Assembly: GCA_018398815.1 (NCBI GenBank)
Contig: CM031595.1
Coordinates: 142,070,971-142,134,970, forward strand
Origin: Conus ventricosus
Lineage: Eukaryota; Mollusca; Gastropoda; Neogastropoda; Conidae
Reading direction: 5' to 3'
DNA: 64,000 nt
Shown: one piece after another, positions 1 to 10,279 of the stretch
Numbering within the stretch: position 1 is the stretch's first letter
How the letters are laid out: every line of letters starts with the position of its first letter
Program-made: the position numbers and the translations under genes
The notes under the pieces: generated by a model
Seen by the model: only the letters and a program-made list of their open reading frames with translations
Databases searched by the model: none
What the model was told of the DNA's origin: nothing

Positions 1-5
1 GCCAG
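1..5 (+). CDS. titin-like gene, 3' tip of an Ig-domain exon (partial)
   Basis: The window opens on GCCAG followed by the donor GTGAGC. Two later exons (ending 2160 and 8073) end the same way, with codon AG split before a G-strand-first half exon. Here AG joins to A at 742 to give Arg, then Leu-Glu, exactly as in the other two Ig modules (Arg-Leu-Glu). So these five bases are very probably the end of the exon encoding the first strands of Ig domain 1. The rest lies outside the window. Confidence rests on phase and on the repeated junction pattern only. Confidence 0.6.
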
Positions 6-741
6 GTGAGCACTTAGCTTGGCTTATCCACGGCACAGCACCTGTGGTGGCTGCAGTGAGGAATACAGACAAAGTGAAACAGATGTAGTTGTGAAATACT
101 TAATGTGAAGGAAGAAAGAGGCTTGAAGGAAGAAAGGGGCTTAAGTAGTATGATAGAAGAGCTAACAAATAGAAGACATTCATGTGCTGGTGTTAGGTTA
201 AGGAGGGAATGGGATGCATGACATTAAAGTAGTTTTTTTTCTTTTTTTCCCCCCCCCCCTGAAGATGGAGTATGGCTGCCTTAATGGCGGGATAAAAAAG
301 GGCCATACACACAAAACTCCACTGCCTGGCTATAAAGGGAGTGTCCGCAGGAGTATCAGCCTGCGTACGCAGAAAGAAAGAAAGAAAGAAAGTAGTTTTT
401 CTTGAACCTCCTTTACAGTAAGTGTCACCTGATGTATGGAGCAAGAGCAGGGAAAAGGGGCTTTGGTAACAAATCTTTCTTCAACTTTTATTGAATCTTT
501 TGAACTCCCGTTATTGCTTTTGCTTCTTTTTTTTTCCACCTCTGTCCTCACTTCAGTCTGTCAGTGATTTGAAGTCTCACCTCCTCAGGGATATATCCCT
601 GTGTATTGTGAATGAAAGTGCTTCAATTTGTATTTGATAAGTTGTCTTTCCATTTGTATTATGGAATATGTTTCAGCATGTATTACAAAGTGGTAAATTG
701 CTGTGCACTATGAACTGAATTGTGTTTGTGTCGTGGTCCAG
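6..741 (+). other. intron 1
   Basis: Non-coding between donor GTGAGC and an acceptor ending CCAG at 741. It contains a SINE 3' end (249-392). Nothing else recognised; the short ORFs here follow low-complexity sequence. Confidence 0.6.
249..392 (+). mobile_element. SINE 3' end with (GAAA)n tail
   Basis: A C-run is followed by a block around 262-345 containing GGAGTATGGCTGCC, AATGGCGGGATAAAAA and GCCATACACAC, ending in a (GAAA)5 tail at 371-392. The same block occurs in reverse orientation at 33571-33895 (GGAGTGTGGCTGCC, GTGGCGGGGTAATC, GGTCACACACGTAA). I recall this 3' region from a widely dispersed gastropod SINE; the family name is not something I can confirm. Truncated copy; no tRNA-like head seen. 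Confidence 0.6.
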
Positions 742-959
742 ACTGGAAGCGGAATTGTCATCCGTGCCAGTGAACCGTGTAAACTGGTACATCAACGGCC
801 TTGAGATCCTGCCCACGGATCGCACACGCCTGATTCAAGAGGGCAGAACTGTGGTGCTTGTCATCATCAATTTTGGCCCCAAGGACACCGGCGAGTACAC
901 CCTCAGAGTGCAGAATGACCTTGGAGAGGTCAGCTGTAAGACCACACTCATTGTCAGAG
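742..959 (+). CDS. titin-like exon: Ig domain 1, second half
   Basis: This 218-bp exon (phase 2 in, phase 1 out) encodes 72 residues from strand B onward of an I-set Ig domain. Landmarks are W15 (strand C, VNWYING) and the strand-F motif D48-T-G-E-Y52. The strand-B and strand-F cysteine positions hold Ala3 and Leu54, so this domain has no canonical disulfide; that is common in intracellular muscle Ig domains. Acceptor is TGGTCCAG, donor AGAG|GTCAGT. It aligns without gaps to exons 2846-3063 and 8737-8954. In titin-family proteins such domains form a chain of elastic or binding modules in the sarcomere. Confidence 0.9.
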
Positions 960-1988
960 GTCAGTGTACAGGGTGGTGATTCTGTTGACTGTGTTTGTTG
1001 GCTGCAGATGTATTTGTAGGTGTTTTTTTATGTGTAGATGACAGTATGGAAGAATAGAAGTATGATAGTATTATAAGATGGTAATTCTTCCTGCTCTTAG
1101 AAGCGAGATTTGGATTGCTCCAGGCATTTCTTATTGAAGTCTGATTTTCATTCAGTGTGAGGTTCATAGTCGCTTTCCTGATAGTGTACACAGTGCACTT
1201 GATTCGATCAAGAATTCATTGTCAACTGGAGATATACCGTTTTAATACTTTTCTCAGGTTTATTGTTGACATACCTTTTGATGGAGGAACCAGCAATAGA
1301 GTATTCCTGATTTCCTAATGGAATTTGTTTCTAGATGGTTGATTGGGGGATGGAAAGAAAGGGGTAGGAATGGTGGGGCAGGAATGAAAGGGGTTGGGGT
1401 TAGGGTGGGTAGAAGGTGGGGTGTAGATGGGTTCTGGTGCTTCTCTGAGAAGTTTAGAATCGTTTTTTTTTTTCAGGCAACCCTTTTTTCATGAAGGAGC
1501 TGTTTAGTGTTTCTTGCAGTGATTCTGTATTATTTTTGTATTTAGATGTGGGATAAAGGAGAATGTATTTATGATAAATTTAGAGTTAATGAATGAAAAC
1601 AAGTCAGTAAATATTTTTAAATTAAGAGACAGGAATGGTGTGTCTTTCAGTCAAGAAAACGGTAAAAAATGTGGTGATTTCACTTAACATTTGGTTTGAA
1701 AGAAACAGTATTTCTGAGAGTGAAATTATGAATGGGAGTGGTTTCAAACTAGTGACAGTGCAGTGGTATTTCTAATGAAAACAGAAAGAGGAATGTAATA
1801 ATTTCACTTAACATTTGTTTCTGGACATGTATGAGAGCAGTAGTATTTCTCATAGTGAAGTAAAAAATCAGGAACGAAGGAATTCTACTGTTTGTAGGAA
1901 TTCTACTGTTTGTATAGGCATTTAACAGTTAGGTATTTAGTGCTTCCAGGAAGCATTTGTTTCTTACACTGCCACGTGGGTTGAACAG
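960..1988 (+). other. intron 2, no recognised content
   Basis: Non-coding. G-rich patch at 1340-1440 and AT-rich sequence elsewhere; two short imperfect repeats mention 'cacttaacattTGtt' near 1680 and 1805. No exon, RNA gene or mobile element recognised. Confidence 0.5.
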
Positions 1989-2160
1989 GTAAAGAGAAGG
2001 TGGTTGAGATTCCTGACGCACAGACTACAGAAACCATCACAGTCACCAGGACAGTGACCACCGTCCAGCGTGAAGAACAGGTTGTGACACAGATGGTGAA
2101 ACCACAGATCACCACTCCACTGGAACCAGAAATCTTCGTCAGGGAGAGAGGCATAGCCAG
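1989..2160 (+). CDS. titin-like exon: Thr/Val-rich linker plus start of Ig domain 2
   Basis: Acceptor TTGAACAG, donor GCCAG|GTGAGT; phase 1 in, phase 2 out. It encodes 57 residues: a linker with alternating Thr/Val (TETITVTRTVTTVQ) rich in beta-branched residues, then PLEPEIFVRERGIA, the A-A' strands of an Ig domain that continues in the next exon (Arg split across the intron). A similar Thr-rich linker occurs in exon 7863-8073, so linker and Ig were probably duplicated together. Confidence 0.85.
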
Positions 2161-2845
2161 GTGAGTCTGAGGGATTCAGCTGAATTTTTTAATGTTTTAT
2201 ATAAAAGAGTGATTTTTATCAATGAACAATTATTGAAGGGAAGTACATCACCAGGTAAACTGGCTGAGAAGAGTTACTTAACGCAGGCCAAATGGTTAGT
2301 CATCGTTGGACATGAGCATCATAGTGATTGTTTGATTGTTCAACACATCATTTCGTTTGGCAGAGATGGAAATACATAGAGATGCGTATCTCCTCAGGGT
2401 GTCTAGGAGATCTTTTCTTATTTCCATAACTTACTAAATATTCTCCTTACTAAATATTCTCCTTGATCATGAGATATTTTAATTTGTTCTTCTAAGCTCC
2501 ATTTGTATCCATACCAAAGCAGGTTTGAAGGTCTGACCTTGGAACTCGGGAAAATATTGCTTAGAAGAGAAACTGGCAGTAGAGAGTGAAATTCACCAAA
2601 AAAATGCATTATATGTGCTATCTGTGGTAACTTTTACACTCACTTGTCACCTAGCATGTAAACATTTTCTACCCACTACATCATGTGTTTTGTTTTTAGA
2701 CTGATGTGTATATTGTGTCATTTTTTGTATTCTGTCCACTATCATAGCAATGCTTAATTTATAATGATGTATGGCATATGCTGTTTTTCATATTATTCTC
2801 CACAGAGATTCAGGCTGGAAATAATTCATGTTGATATATTCTCAG
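2161..2845 (+). other. intron 3, no recognised content
   Basis: Non-coding, AT-rich; a 72-codon ORF at 2161-2379 starts on the donor itself and has no family resemblance. Acceptor at 2845 (ATATTCTCAG). Confidence 0.5.
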
Positions 2846-3063
2846 GCTGGAGTGTGAGGTCGAGTCCTACCCACCTCCGCTGGTGACATGGTACGTGAAT
2901 GGCATGGAGATCAAGCCATCCCCACACTACGAGATCCGTTTTGAGGAGGGCAAGAGTACCCTGCTGATCATCGAGGTGGGCCCTGAGGACACAGGGGAGT
3001 ACACATGTCGTGTGGTGTCGGAGCTAGGCGAGGCCATCAGCAGCACCACGCTGTATGTGCAAG
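2846..3063 (+). CDS. titin-like exon: Ig domain 2, second half
   Basis: 218 bp, 72 residues, same frame and length as exons 742-959 and 8737-8954. This copy keeps the full I-set signature: C3 (strand B, LECEVES), W15 (VTWYVNG), and D48-T-G-E-Y52-T-C54 (strand F). Donor CAAG|GTATGC. Phase 2 in, phase 1 out. Expected to fold together with the last residues of exon 1989-2160. Confidence 0.92.
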
Positions 3064-4185
3064 GTATGCACTCTGCAGCAGGACAGTCACGCTGCTTCAC
3101 CTCTGCCTCACTCCTCCACTTCTGCTCTGTGTTCTAGCAGTTTCTACATTCTTTCGTTGATATGGAAGTTATGATCAGCTCCTGTAGTGCAGTGGTTAGT
3201 GTCTGTCACAGACTGACGATAGACTTCTGACGGTGATAGGGCGTGGCTATGTATGTGGACGCTGAAATGAGTAACTTGAGTGATGCTACTGAAAGGCCTG
3301 TGATGAATCTGAGTGTGTCTTTGTACATAAATGTTAAAATTAGTAGTATGAGAGTGATGGTTCTTAGAGGGCAAAGGATATGTGGCAGCAGAAAAATAGG
3401 GGAAAAAAGAGTCTGTTGTAGTGACTGTAGATTATTTTATCAATCCACATAAGCTGTTGTGGCAACAAATTTTATGTCATGAAGTGATTTTCATGGTATC
3501 AAAGTGATATTGAAAAGTATAGTGACTTCAGAATCCTAAACAAAACCCAATTGGTCTTGAAAGACATTATGATGTTGGATCCTAGGCAAACCCCCCCCCC
3601 CCCCCAAAAAAAAAAAAAAAAACACCCAGTGAGACATTTCGTGTCTTTAGCCCCAATTCTTAAAAAGATACATCCAGTTTTATAGAATTTGAAAAGGAGG
3701 AAGTCTGGAAGTCAAAACCTAGTTAAAAAGGTTACTAACCCTAATGGCTCTAGAGGCTGTGAACTGTTAGAGATTCAGAGTGTCAAGGCCCTGGGCTTTA
3801 TGGATGATGGCGCCAACCCTCTCCTTCCATCGCCTTATCTGTCCCTAAACTGAATTAGTTCTACATTTACTGCTGGGGACAGAGAGGGCTTTCAAGCTGT
3901 AGAAATCCACAAGAGCGGTTGGAACTCGTGACTGTAAGCTCCACAGCTAAACTCTCTAACCATTTTACTAGGGGGCCCCCAGTCAGTGAAATAAAAAGTT
4001 TCAGTACAGATGGAATTAAAAATACTTTAGAAAAAAGGTTTTTATAGGGAAGGAGTATTTACTAGGAGGTTTCTCCATGCTATGGCAGAGCAATCAAGAT
4101 TAGTTCTGTTCAGGGCAGGGGAACGAAGTATTTGTGTCACTGAACAACAGCAGTTATAGAAAGCCAACGGTTGCCTTGTTCACAG
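3064..4185 (+). other. intron 4
   Basis: Contains a C-run followed by an A-run (3591-3622) and a minus-strand tRNA-derived SINE (about 3745-3975). Remainder is unrecognised. Confidence 0.5.
3745..3975 (-). mobile_element. tRNA-derived SINE
   Basis: On the minus strand, reading down from about 3975, TAGTAAAATGGTTAGAGAG resembles a pol III box A region and CGAGTTCCAACCG, about 35 bases on, resembles box B (GGTTCGAATCC). A tRNA-unrelated body follows (CTCTCTGTCCCCAGCAGTAA, then AGAACTAATTCAGTTTAG). The 3' boundary at the low-coordinate end is not clear. The box B match is imperfect, so an old copy. Confidence 0.6.
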
Positions 4186-4439
4186 AACCTCTTCAAGAGG
4201 AGATGCCACGCCTCCAGGACACGACACAGATGGTCGAACCTTCACCCATGATGGAAGCCATGGTGGCCCCGCGGTTCCTGGAGCCTCTGCCCACCCTGCA
4301 GGCTGTGGATGGGCAGGAGATCAAACTGACATGCCGTGTGTCGGGCATCCCCATGCCCCGCATCTCTTTCTTCCATGACTCCAAGAACATCGACGAGGAT
4401 GAAGAATTTGTCATCACCTACGACACTCAGACGGGAGAG
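4186..4439 (+). CDS. titin-like exon: linker plus first half of Ig domain 3
   Basis: Acceptor TTCACAG, donor GAGAG|GTCAGT; phase 1 in, phase 0 out; 85 residues. A Met/Pro/Glu linker (1-27) leads into APRFLEPLPTLQAVDGQEI with C50 in strand B. The strand-C tryptophan is replaced by Phe (SFFHD, residue 62), an unusual but tolerated change. The exon stops after TQTGE, before strand E, so this Ig is split at a different place from Ig 1, 2 and 5. Confidence 0.88.
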
Positions 4440-4479
4440 GTCAGTGTGAAACTCCAGGGTCAGGCTATACATTGATGTG

Positions 4480-4760
4480 TCGGTAGAATAGAGTAAGTGT
4501 CAAACATTGTAAATTGAGCGTTTGCAGGGTGCTGGAGTCGGTGGGATCTATAAAATATTGGTAGAATACTACATATTGAGTGTTGGTAGAATATTGTAGA
4601 TTGAGCATTGATAGAATGCTTCTCCTTGGGTGTATTAGAGATTAGGTGTTATTGGAATGTCATATATTGGGTGTTGATAGGTAATATGTTTAGTTTTGGT
4701 AGAATATTGTCCATTAGATATCTTTAGTAGGTTATACATTTTATGTTGGAAGGATGCTAC
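4480..4760. repeat. degenerate tandem array (TTGGTAGAATATTG units)
   Basis: At least six spaced copies of a word like TTGGTAGAATATT(G) alternating with ATTGAGTGTT or ATTGGGTGTT, period about 35-55 bases. Too degenerate for a precise unit by eye. Confidence 0.6.
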
Positions 4761-5236
4761 TTCAGTCGAACTTATACACTACTTATTGGTAAAATATTAA
4801 ACATGAATTTTGCTACAGTATTATTTATTATACTATAATGCAATGATACAAAACCATTATGCTGAGATGTTGAGAAAAACTTGCCAAATTAGGTACTGCA
4901 TAAGCAGCTTGGAAAGTGATACTGTCATATGTGCATATCATGTATTCAAATCGTGAATCTAGGCAAGAGGGAAGTAATTTTGATCACACATTTTTTTCAG
5001 TCATGTAGTAAGTGTTTATTTTGATCAGATTTGTATATAAGTCTCTTCTGATAAGCCATGACAAAATCCTGTCCATAAGCTGGTTCTGAGTCCAACCAAT
5101 CAATACTAAAAGAATTTTTAGTACACTACCCTCTGTAGTTGAAACCTGAAGGAATAAGGGAGGTTACTGGTTGATTAATAATGTGTCAGTATTTAAGAAA
5201 TGAATAGGAAAAACACAGAAACCTGGTGAAGAATTA

Positions 5237-5260
5237 GGGGGGGGGGGGGGGGGGGGGGGG
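5237..5260 (+). repeat. poly-G tract (24 G)
   Basis: Uninterrupted G-run inside the intron, 42 bases upstream of the acceptor at 5302. Could form G-quadruplexes in the pre-mRNA. Exact length is unreliable because homopolymers are error-prone. Confidence 0.9.
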
Positions 5261-5302
5261 AGTCAGAATACTACATTGAAAGGTGGTGGTGATGTTTTGC
5301 AG

Positions 5303-6241
5303 GTGAACTTGATCATCGTGGAGGTGTTCCCTGAGGACCAGGGCCAGTACATCTGTGTGGCAGAGAACCCCGCAGGCCAGGCCACCACCTCTGCTTACCT
5401 CACAATCACAGAGTCAGAGGAAACCACCATGGAGCTGGAGCCTCGGGCACCTGACCAGGTGGATGCTACACCTGGTGAGGACCAGGAGGTCTTCATCACT
5501 CTGGAAGCCCCTGTGGCAGCAGAGCCCATGGACACAGAGGAGAAACCCGTGCAGAAGGAGGTCCTGATCTCTAGTGAGGTGACTGAAGAGGAGGTGGTGC
5601 CAACTGTCATCGACAGACCCAAGGTGGAGCCACTGGTCAAAGAAGTACTCAAGGCAGAGTCTCCGGTCTTTGAATCCCCAATCCCAGAATCTCTGACAGG
5701 CACAGAAACTTCAGACTCTTACTACACTGCTCAGGAAGAAGTGGAGGAGGAGGTGACTGAGCCAGCCATGATGGCCAAGGTCATCGAACGACCCAAAGTA
5801 GTGCCCCTCGTCCCTGAGAAGATCCCAGAATCCCCAGAACGTGAGCTCGCTCCCGTTGAGGTGGAAATGAAGGAGGAAATCCCTGAGGCAGAAACACCCA
5901 AAGAAGAGGTAACAGAGTATCTGATAGAAAAAGAGGTGACTGTCAGAGAGGTAAAATTGCCGGAGGAGGCCCCTGAGACTGCAGAAGAAGAGATTACCTT
6001 GGAGATTCAGATCCCTGAAGTTGAAGAGGAAACTTCAGTTGTCTTGCAGGAAACACCTGCAGAGGAGATTACCCTGGAGATTCAGGAACCTGAAGCTGAA
6101 GAGGAGACCCCTGTCATTATGCAGGAAACTACAGTGGAGGAGGTTACCACAGAGAGTCAGGAAGTCACCTTTGTTCTGCCTGCTACTGATGAGGAAGAGA
6201 CAGAGGTCAAGGTCATCATCCCAGAGTCTCCTGTGGAAGAG
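5303..6241 (+). CDS. titin-like exon: end of Ig domain 3 plus E-rich spacer
   Basis: Acceptor GTTTTGCAG, donor GAAGAG|GTAAGA; phase 0 both sides; 313 codons with no stop. Residues 1-35 finish Ig 3 (VNLIIVEVFPEDQGQYICVA, with C18). The rest is an acidic, Pro/Val/Thr-rich, low-hydrophobicity spacer resembling the poly-E/PEVK type of titins. Internal duplications are visible: EEITLEIQxPEAEEET (5989-6064 and 6064-6139, 75 bp apart) and VIxRPKVxPLV (near 5608 and 5782). Predicted disordered and extensible. Confidence 0.9.
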
Positions 6242-6425
6242 GTAAGAAAATATTTGTTTGGGATTTTTTTGTTTTGTTTTGTTTTGTCGTTCTGTTATAT
6301 TCATGTTTGCCTTGTTAGCACAGAGTAATTGGCAAGTATTTTTAGGAGAAGTATCATACAGAGGTATGTAGACACAATCTGCGTGTTTATGTGTGTTCTC
6401 ATGACCAGCACATGTATTTTCACAG

Positions 6426-6837
6426 GAAAAAACAATCCCAGAGGCTAGCACCCCCCCAGAAGAGCTGCCAGCTGAGGAAGCAGTGATTGAGGCAGTCATT
6501 GAGGTTCTGGAGGAGCAACCCCAGATCTTGACTGTGCAGGCTCCTGATGAGATCCCTCCTGAGTTTGTGGAGATGCTGCAGCCTCAGATTGTGCAGGAAG
6601 GGGAGCCTGTGACCATGACCTGCAAGCTGATAGGTTCACCAGCCCCGGCGGTCACATGGTACAGAAACAGCATTGTGATTGAGAGTGGGCCTGACATCAA
6701 GTTGTATTACGACATTGAGACGGGTCAGTGCCGGCTGGAGATCACTGAGGTCTTTCCTGATGATGCTGGAGAGATTGTCTGCCGTGCTGTCAACCCCTTT
6801 GGCGAGGCCATGACCTCAGCTAACCTTCTTGTACAAG
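6426..6837 (+). CDS. titin-like exon: spacer end plus complete Ig domain 4
   Basis: Acceptor TTTTCACAG, donor ACAAG|GTCAGA; phase 0 in, phase 1 out; 137 codons. Residues 1-43 continue the E-rich spacer. Residues 44-137 are one whole I-set domain: PPEFVEM, C66 (strand B), W78 (VTWYRN), D113-A-G-E (strand F) and C119, ending GEAMTSANLLVQ. The strand-F Tyr is replaced by Ile (GEIVC). The upstream intron is only 184 bp, the shortest in the window. Confidence 0.92.
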
Positions 6838-7862
6838 GTCAGATACTCCTGCTTTTTTTATATTTTTTAATGGGAACATAGTCTGTTCAAAATAAATTCC
6901 ATGATCTTGTTGTCATTGAGGAGAAAGTGTGTTGCTTTCAAACAGTGAGAGGATTGCTGTTCTGAAGGCTGTAAATGCAAATTTCATCCTGAACAATTTT
7001 GAACACACCAGTCATCTCTTTTCTGAATTGTGAATACAACATTTTATGCCTTCTTAATTGTTTTGAATACAACAGTTTCATACTTCACTCTAAATAGGTT
7101 TCAGTGCAGTTAGTATATCATTCTTTTTAATGGTTCTAAACTCAATAATTTTAGTTTCTTTTGAACAGTTCCAACAAATAAAGTATTACTCTGAGCACTT
7201 CTGAACATTTCAATTAATTTTCTGAATAGTTGTGAACTCTGTCAAAAAACCATTTCTTCTGAGTAACATTCCATTTAGTTTTTGCTTGCTTGATCTCATT
7301 GAAATTAGCAATTGTTACAAACATACTGATTATTTACAGTTTATGATGTTTTAGGACTTTCGTAGCATTGTTCTGGAAGAGATGGTGTCATTTCCTACCT
7401 AGTAAATGTATAGCACATTGAATACGTTCCTCGCATGCATATGTAATCAGGATAGCTCAGTTGTCCATTTGTTGTGCATCAATCTATGGTATTCCCTGCC
7501 TGCAATCTGAATGTGATGTATTTAGGGTGGGAGAGTTGGGATCTCTTTACATGCAGGGAATTAAGTGGTGCTGTTCTCTGCTTGCAAAGTGAATATGATG
7601 TAAGTAGCTTGGATGAGGTTGACGTGTTCACATTAAATGCGTTAAACTGTGATTTTCCTGCCTGAAATCTGAATGCCAAGTCGTTAAACTGAGAGAGTTT
7701 GGATCTGTCCTAATACAGTGATTTAAGCAGTGTTGTTTCTTGCCTGCAAACTGTATGTAATGGAGTTAGGTTGGGAGAGTGAGGATCTGTCTACAAACAG
7801 TGGGTTATGCTGTGCTATTCCCTACATTAAAACTGAATGTATTGCCATGTTGCTGTGTGCAG
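6838..7862 (+). other. intron 7
   Basis: Two degenerate repeat zones: 6930-7240 (words like TTCTGAACA(A/T)TT and TTTTGAATAC recurring every 40-60 bases) and 7485-7850. No exon seen before the acceptor GTGTGCAG at 7862. Confidence 0.5.
7485..7850. repeat. degenerate tandem array, unit about 90-110 bp
   Basis: Four copies of a unit with CCTGCCTGCAA(T/A)CTGAATG near its start, GGGAGAGTTGGGATCT in the middle and CAGTG(A/G)(T/A)TTAAG near its end. Copies start near 7496, 7583, 7658 and 7740. Confidence 0.65.
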
Positions 7863-8073
7863 TGGTGGAGGAGGAAGAAACGATGACCACTACAGAAACC
7901 ACAGTGACGGAAACTGTGACCACCACCACAGTGCTAACAGAGTTGCCAGATGGTCTGGAGCCTGGAGATATTCGGCTGGTTGATGAGCATCATGTAACCA
8001 GCTTAGAGATGGCTCCAACCTTCACAAAATCCCTCCTCCCTACAACACAAGTGGAGGAAGGAGGCACTGTCAG
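7863..8073 (+). CDS. titin-like exon: Thr-rich linker plus start of Ig domain 5
   Basis: Acceptor GTGTGCAG, donor GTCAG|GTAAGT; phase 1 in, phase 2 out; 70 codons. Residues 4-27 are almost all Thr/Glu/Val (TTTETTVTETVTTTTV), like the linker of exon 1989-2160. Residues 51-70 (APTFTKSLLPTTQVEEGGTV) are the A-A' strands of an Ig completed by exon 8737-8954, with Arg split at the junction. Confidence 0.88.
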
Positions 8074-8736
8074 GTAAGTGTTTGTGATATCTGTTATGAT
8101 CTAGACATTCACTCACTTTCTTGTATTATAATGTTCCAGGTTTTAATGTTTTCAGTTTTGCTGAGGCTTAACTCTATTGCTTTGCTGGAATCATGTTTTT
8201 CCTATTTTCATGTAAATATTATTTTAATTTTTTTGATAGGCTCATCAGTTTTGCTGCAGTTTTTGAGAGTATTGGATATTCTTGGGGTCTGGTTGATTTA
8301 GTTGGTAAGATATTAGACTCTTTGTCCCAGAGGTCCTGAATTTGATTCCCATGCAAGATGACCAGATTTTAAAGAGATAATCTCATCAGATACACCATCT
8401 ATGCAAACTCACATCCCCTCCAATTCCTTTGGATGTGACTTTAAACTTTAAACTGAGCATGAACGCATGCATAAAATATCTTGTTCGCACATTAAATCCC
8501 ATTCTACCTATCGGAAGAGTTATATGCCAAATGAAAATCAGCTACACAAGTGCAAACTATGCACACTGGTGCAGCAGAATCTTCAAAAGTGTATAGTTAA
8601 CAGGTAGATGTGATGTTGATTTTGATAAGTGGAAGTGATGATATATCTGATTTGTCCAGTTTTCATTTTGTGATGAAAGCTGAATCGCAACTATGGAGAT
8701 TCATTTTCATGCTGAGTGATATGTGTCTGACTACAG
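8074..8736 (+). other. intron 8
   Basis: Contains a plus-strand tRNA-derived SINE (8286-8560). Otherwise unrecognised AT-rich sequence. Confidence 0.5.
8286..8560 (+). mobile_element. tRNA-derived SINE
   Basis: GATTTAGTTGGTAAGATATT (8294-8313) resembles pol III box A and CCTGAATTTGATTCCC (8335-8350) resembles box B at the right spacing for a tRNA-like head. The body ends with GACTTTAAACTTTAAAC and GCACATTAAATCCCATTC, a type of 3' end with short TTAAA motifs. Box B carries mutations, so an old copy; the 3' boundary is approximate. Confidence 0.6.
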
Positions 8737-8954
8737 GCTTGAAGTGGAGCTGGAGTCACAGCCAGAAGCAGAGGTGAAATGGTTCGTCAACGAGCTCCAG
8801 GTGACCCCCACCCAGCGCACTCAGGTGTTGAAGGATGGCAGCACTCATGTTCTAGTCATTGTAGATGTGACTCCTGAAGACTCTGGCGAGTACGTCTGCC
8901 AGGCTGACAACATTTATGGCACCACCACTTGCAAGACCACGTTGATTGTCACAC
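8737..8954 (+). CDS. titin-like exon: Ig domain 5, second half
   Basis: 218 bp, 72 residues, the third copy of this exon type. W15 (VKWFVNE), D48-S-G-E-Y52-V-C54 (strand F) and an extra C65 (TTTCKTT), shared with exon 742-959. The strand-B Cys is Val3. Phase 2 in, phase 1 out; donor ACAC|GTAAGT. Confidence 0.92.
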
Positions 8955-9838
8955 GTAAGTGATAAGACTGATGTACTGTAAGCATTTTCTTTTGTTTGTT
9001 TGCTTGTTGTTTTTTGTTGGGTGGTAGTGATTGCTGTGTGGTAATGACAGTTTGTTGCTGATTTTGTCAGTCAGAACTTGTGAAAGTGTTCGGTTCACTT
9101 TATGTTGTATAGCAGCCAGGTACAGTGTTTCAGTTTACTTAAAATGTAGGCGTAACTGTACATTTAGTGTATAAATGGTCTCAATTAATTCCTAGCATGG
9201 CTGTTTTTTTGTCTAAATGATCCCAAGGCATTGAGCCATTTGTAAAATGATAATGCATACAGTCATTCATAGAGTGATCATGGTTTTAGGTCAGTCATAG
9301 AAGGATGATGTTGTCTGTCATCAAGTGATCATGGTATTGAGTGTCAGTGTTATAATATACTGAATCAGCCAAAGAGAGATGTTTAGTCGTTCTTAGGGTA
9401 ATCAAGCCAGTGTTTAGTCCTTCTTAGGGGATCATGCTATAGCTTGATAGTTGTCATCAAGTTTTGGGGGATATTTTGCAAATAATGATGGTGCTTGGAC
9501 ATATTTTGGTCAGAAAGAGAGGTTTTTTTTTAATTCAAGGAATGGAGTTCGGAAGTTTTAAGTGTACCTGTCAGTTTTTTTGGTAGGGGGTGAGAGGTGG
9601 GGGTGGTAAAGTAAGGGAGAGAGAGAGTAGTCATATACAAAGATTAATTTCCAGTTTGTGCTCTTTTGTGAGTCATCTTTAAAACACGTTAGAAGAAATG
9701 CTGTTTTGAGGCATGCATAGAGCTTCATATGAAGTATTTTTGCCAGTCGTTTGTTATCTTAACATACGCATTTTGTGCCCATTGGTGACCAGTCTGAACT
9801 GTTCAGTACAGTGAAGTGTTGCCATGTGTTATGTTCAG
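8955..9838 (+). other. intron 9
   Basis: Degenerate short repeats at about 9260-9450 (TCAGTCATAGA, TGATCATGG, TTTAGTC(G/C)TTCTTAGGG recurring) and a short (GA)n at 9616-9629. Nothing else recognised. Confidence 0.5.
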
Positions 9839-10279
9839 CAATCCACCGCAAGGAGGTGGTGATCCAGAGGGAGGACATGGAGAAGGAGCAGGAGGTGAGG
9901 CCCGTGGAGGCGATGCCACAAGAGGCAGCTGAAGCCCCCAAGAAGGAAGAGGTTCCAGAGGGCCCCGCGGACACTTCCCCTGTAGAAGAACTCATTGCTC
10001 CCCGCTTCACCACCCTCCTGCAACCTGTGCGTGTGGAGGATGGACAACGTGTGGTCATGACGGTGCACTTCATTGGCCGCCCCTCGCCACGCATCACCTG
10101 GTATCAGAACGGAGTGGAACTGAAGTCGAGCCCCGACTTCGAGATCCTCGTAGACCAAGACAAAGGGGAGACCACTCTGATCATTGTGGAGGTGTTCCCT
10201 GAAGATGAGGGGGAGTACACGTGTATTGCTGTCAACGAGGTGGGCGAGTCCATCACCACGTGCCGGCTGACTGTCATCA
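9839..10279 (+). CDS. titin-like exon: acidic linker plus complete Ig domain 6
   Basis: Acceptor ATGTTCAG, donor ATCA|GTAAGT; phase 1 both sides; 147 codons. Residues 1-53 are a Glu/Pro linker. Residues 54-147 are an I-set domain: APRFTTLLQPVRVEDG, W88 (ITWYQN), D123-E-G-E-Y-T-C129. The strand-B Cys is replaced by Val (VVMTVHF). LIIVEVFPEDEGEY matches exon 5303 closely (LIIVEVFPEDQGQY), so Ig 3 and Ig 6 are probably recent paralogues within the gene. Confidence 0.92.

Larger units (their letters stand above)
4440..5302 (+). other. intron 5
   Basis: Contains an imperfect tandem array (4480-4760) and an uninterrupted run of 24 G (5237-5260) that ends 42 bases before the next exon. No exon or gene seen. 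Confidence 0.5.

Noticed and set aside
4134..4185. Met start upstream of the Ig-3 exon
   Set aside because: The ORF extends past a good acceptor (TTCACAG at 4185) and the upstream residues lie in intron; no promoter or start context supports it.
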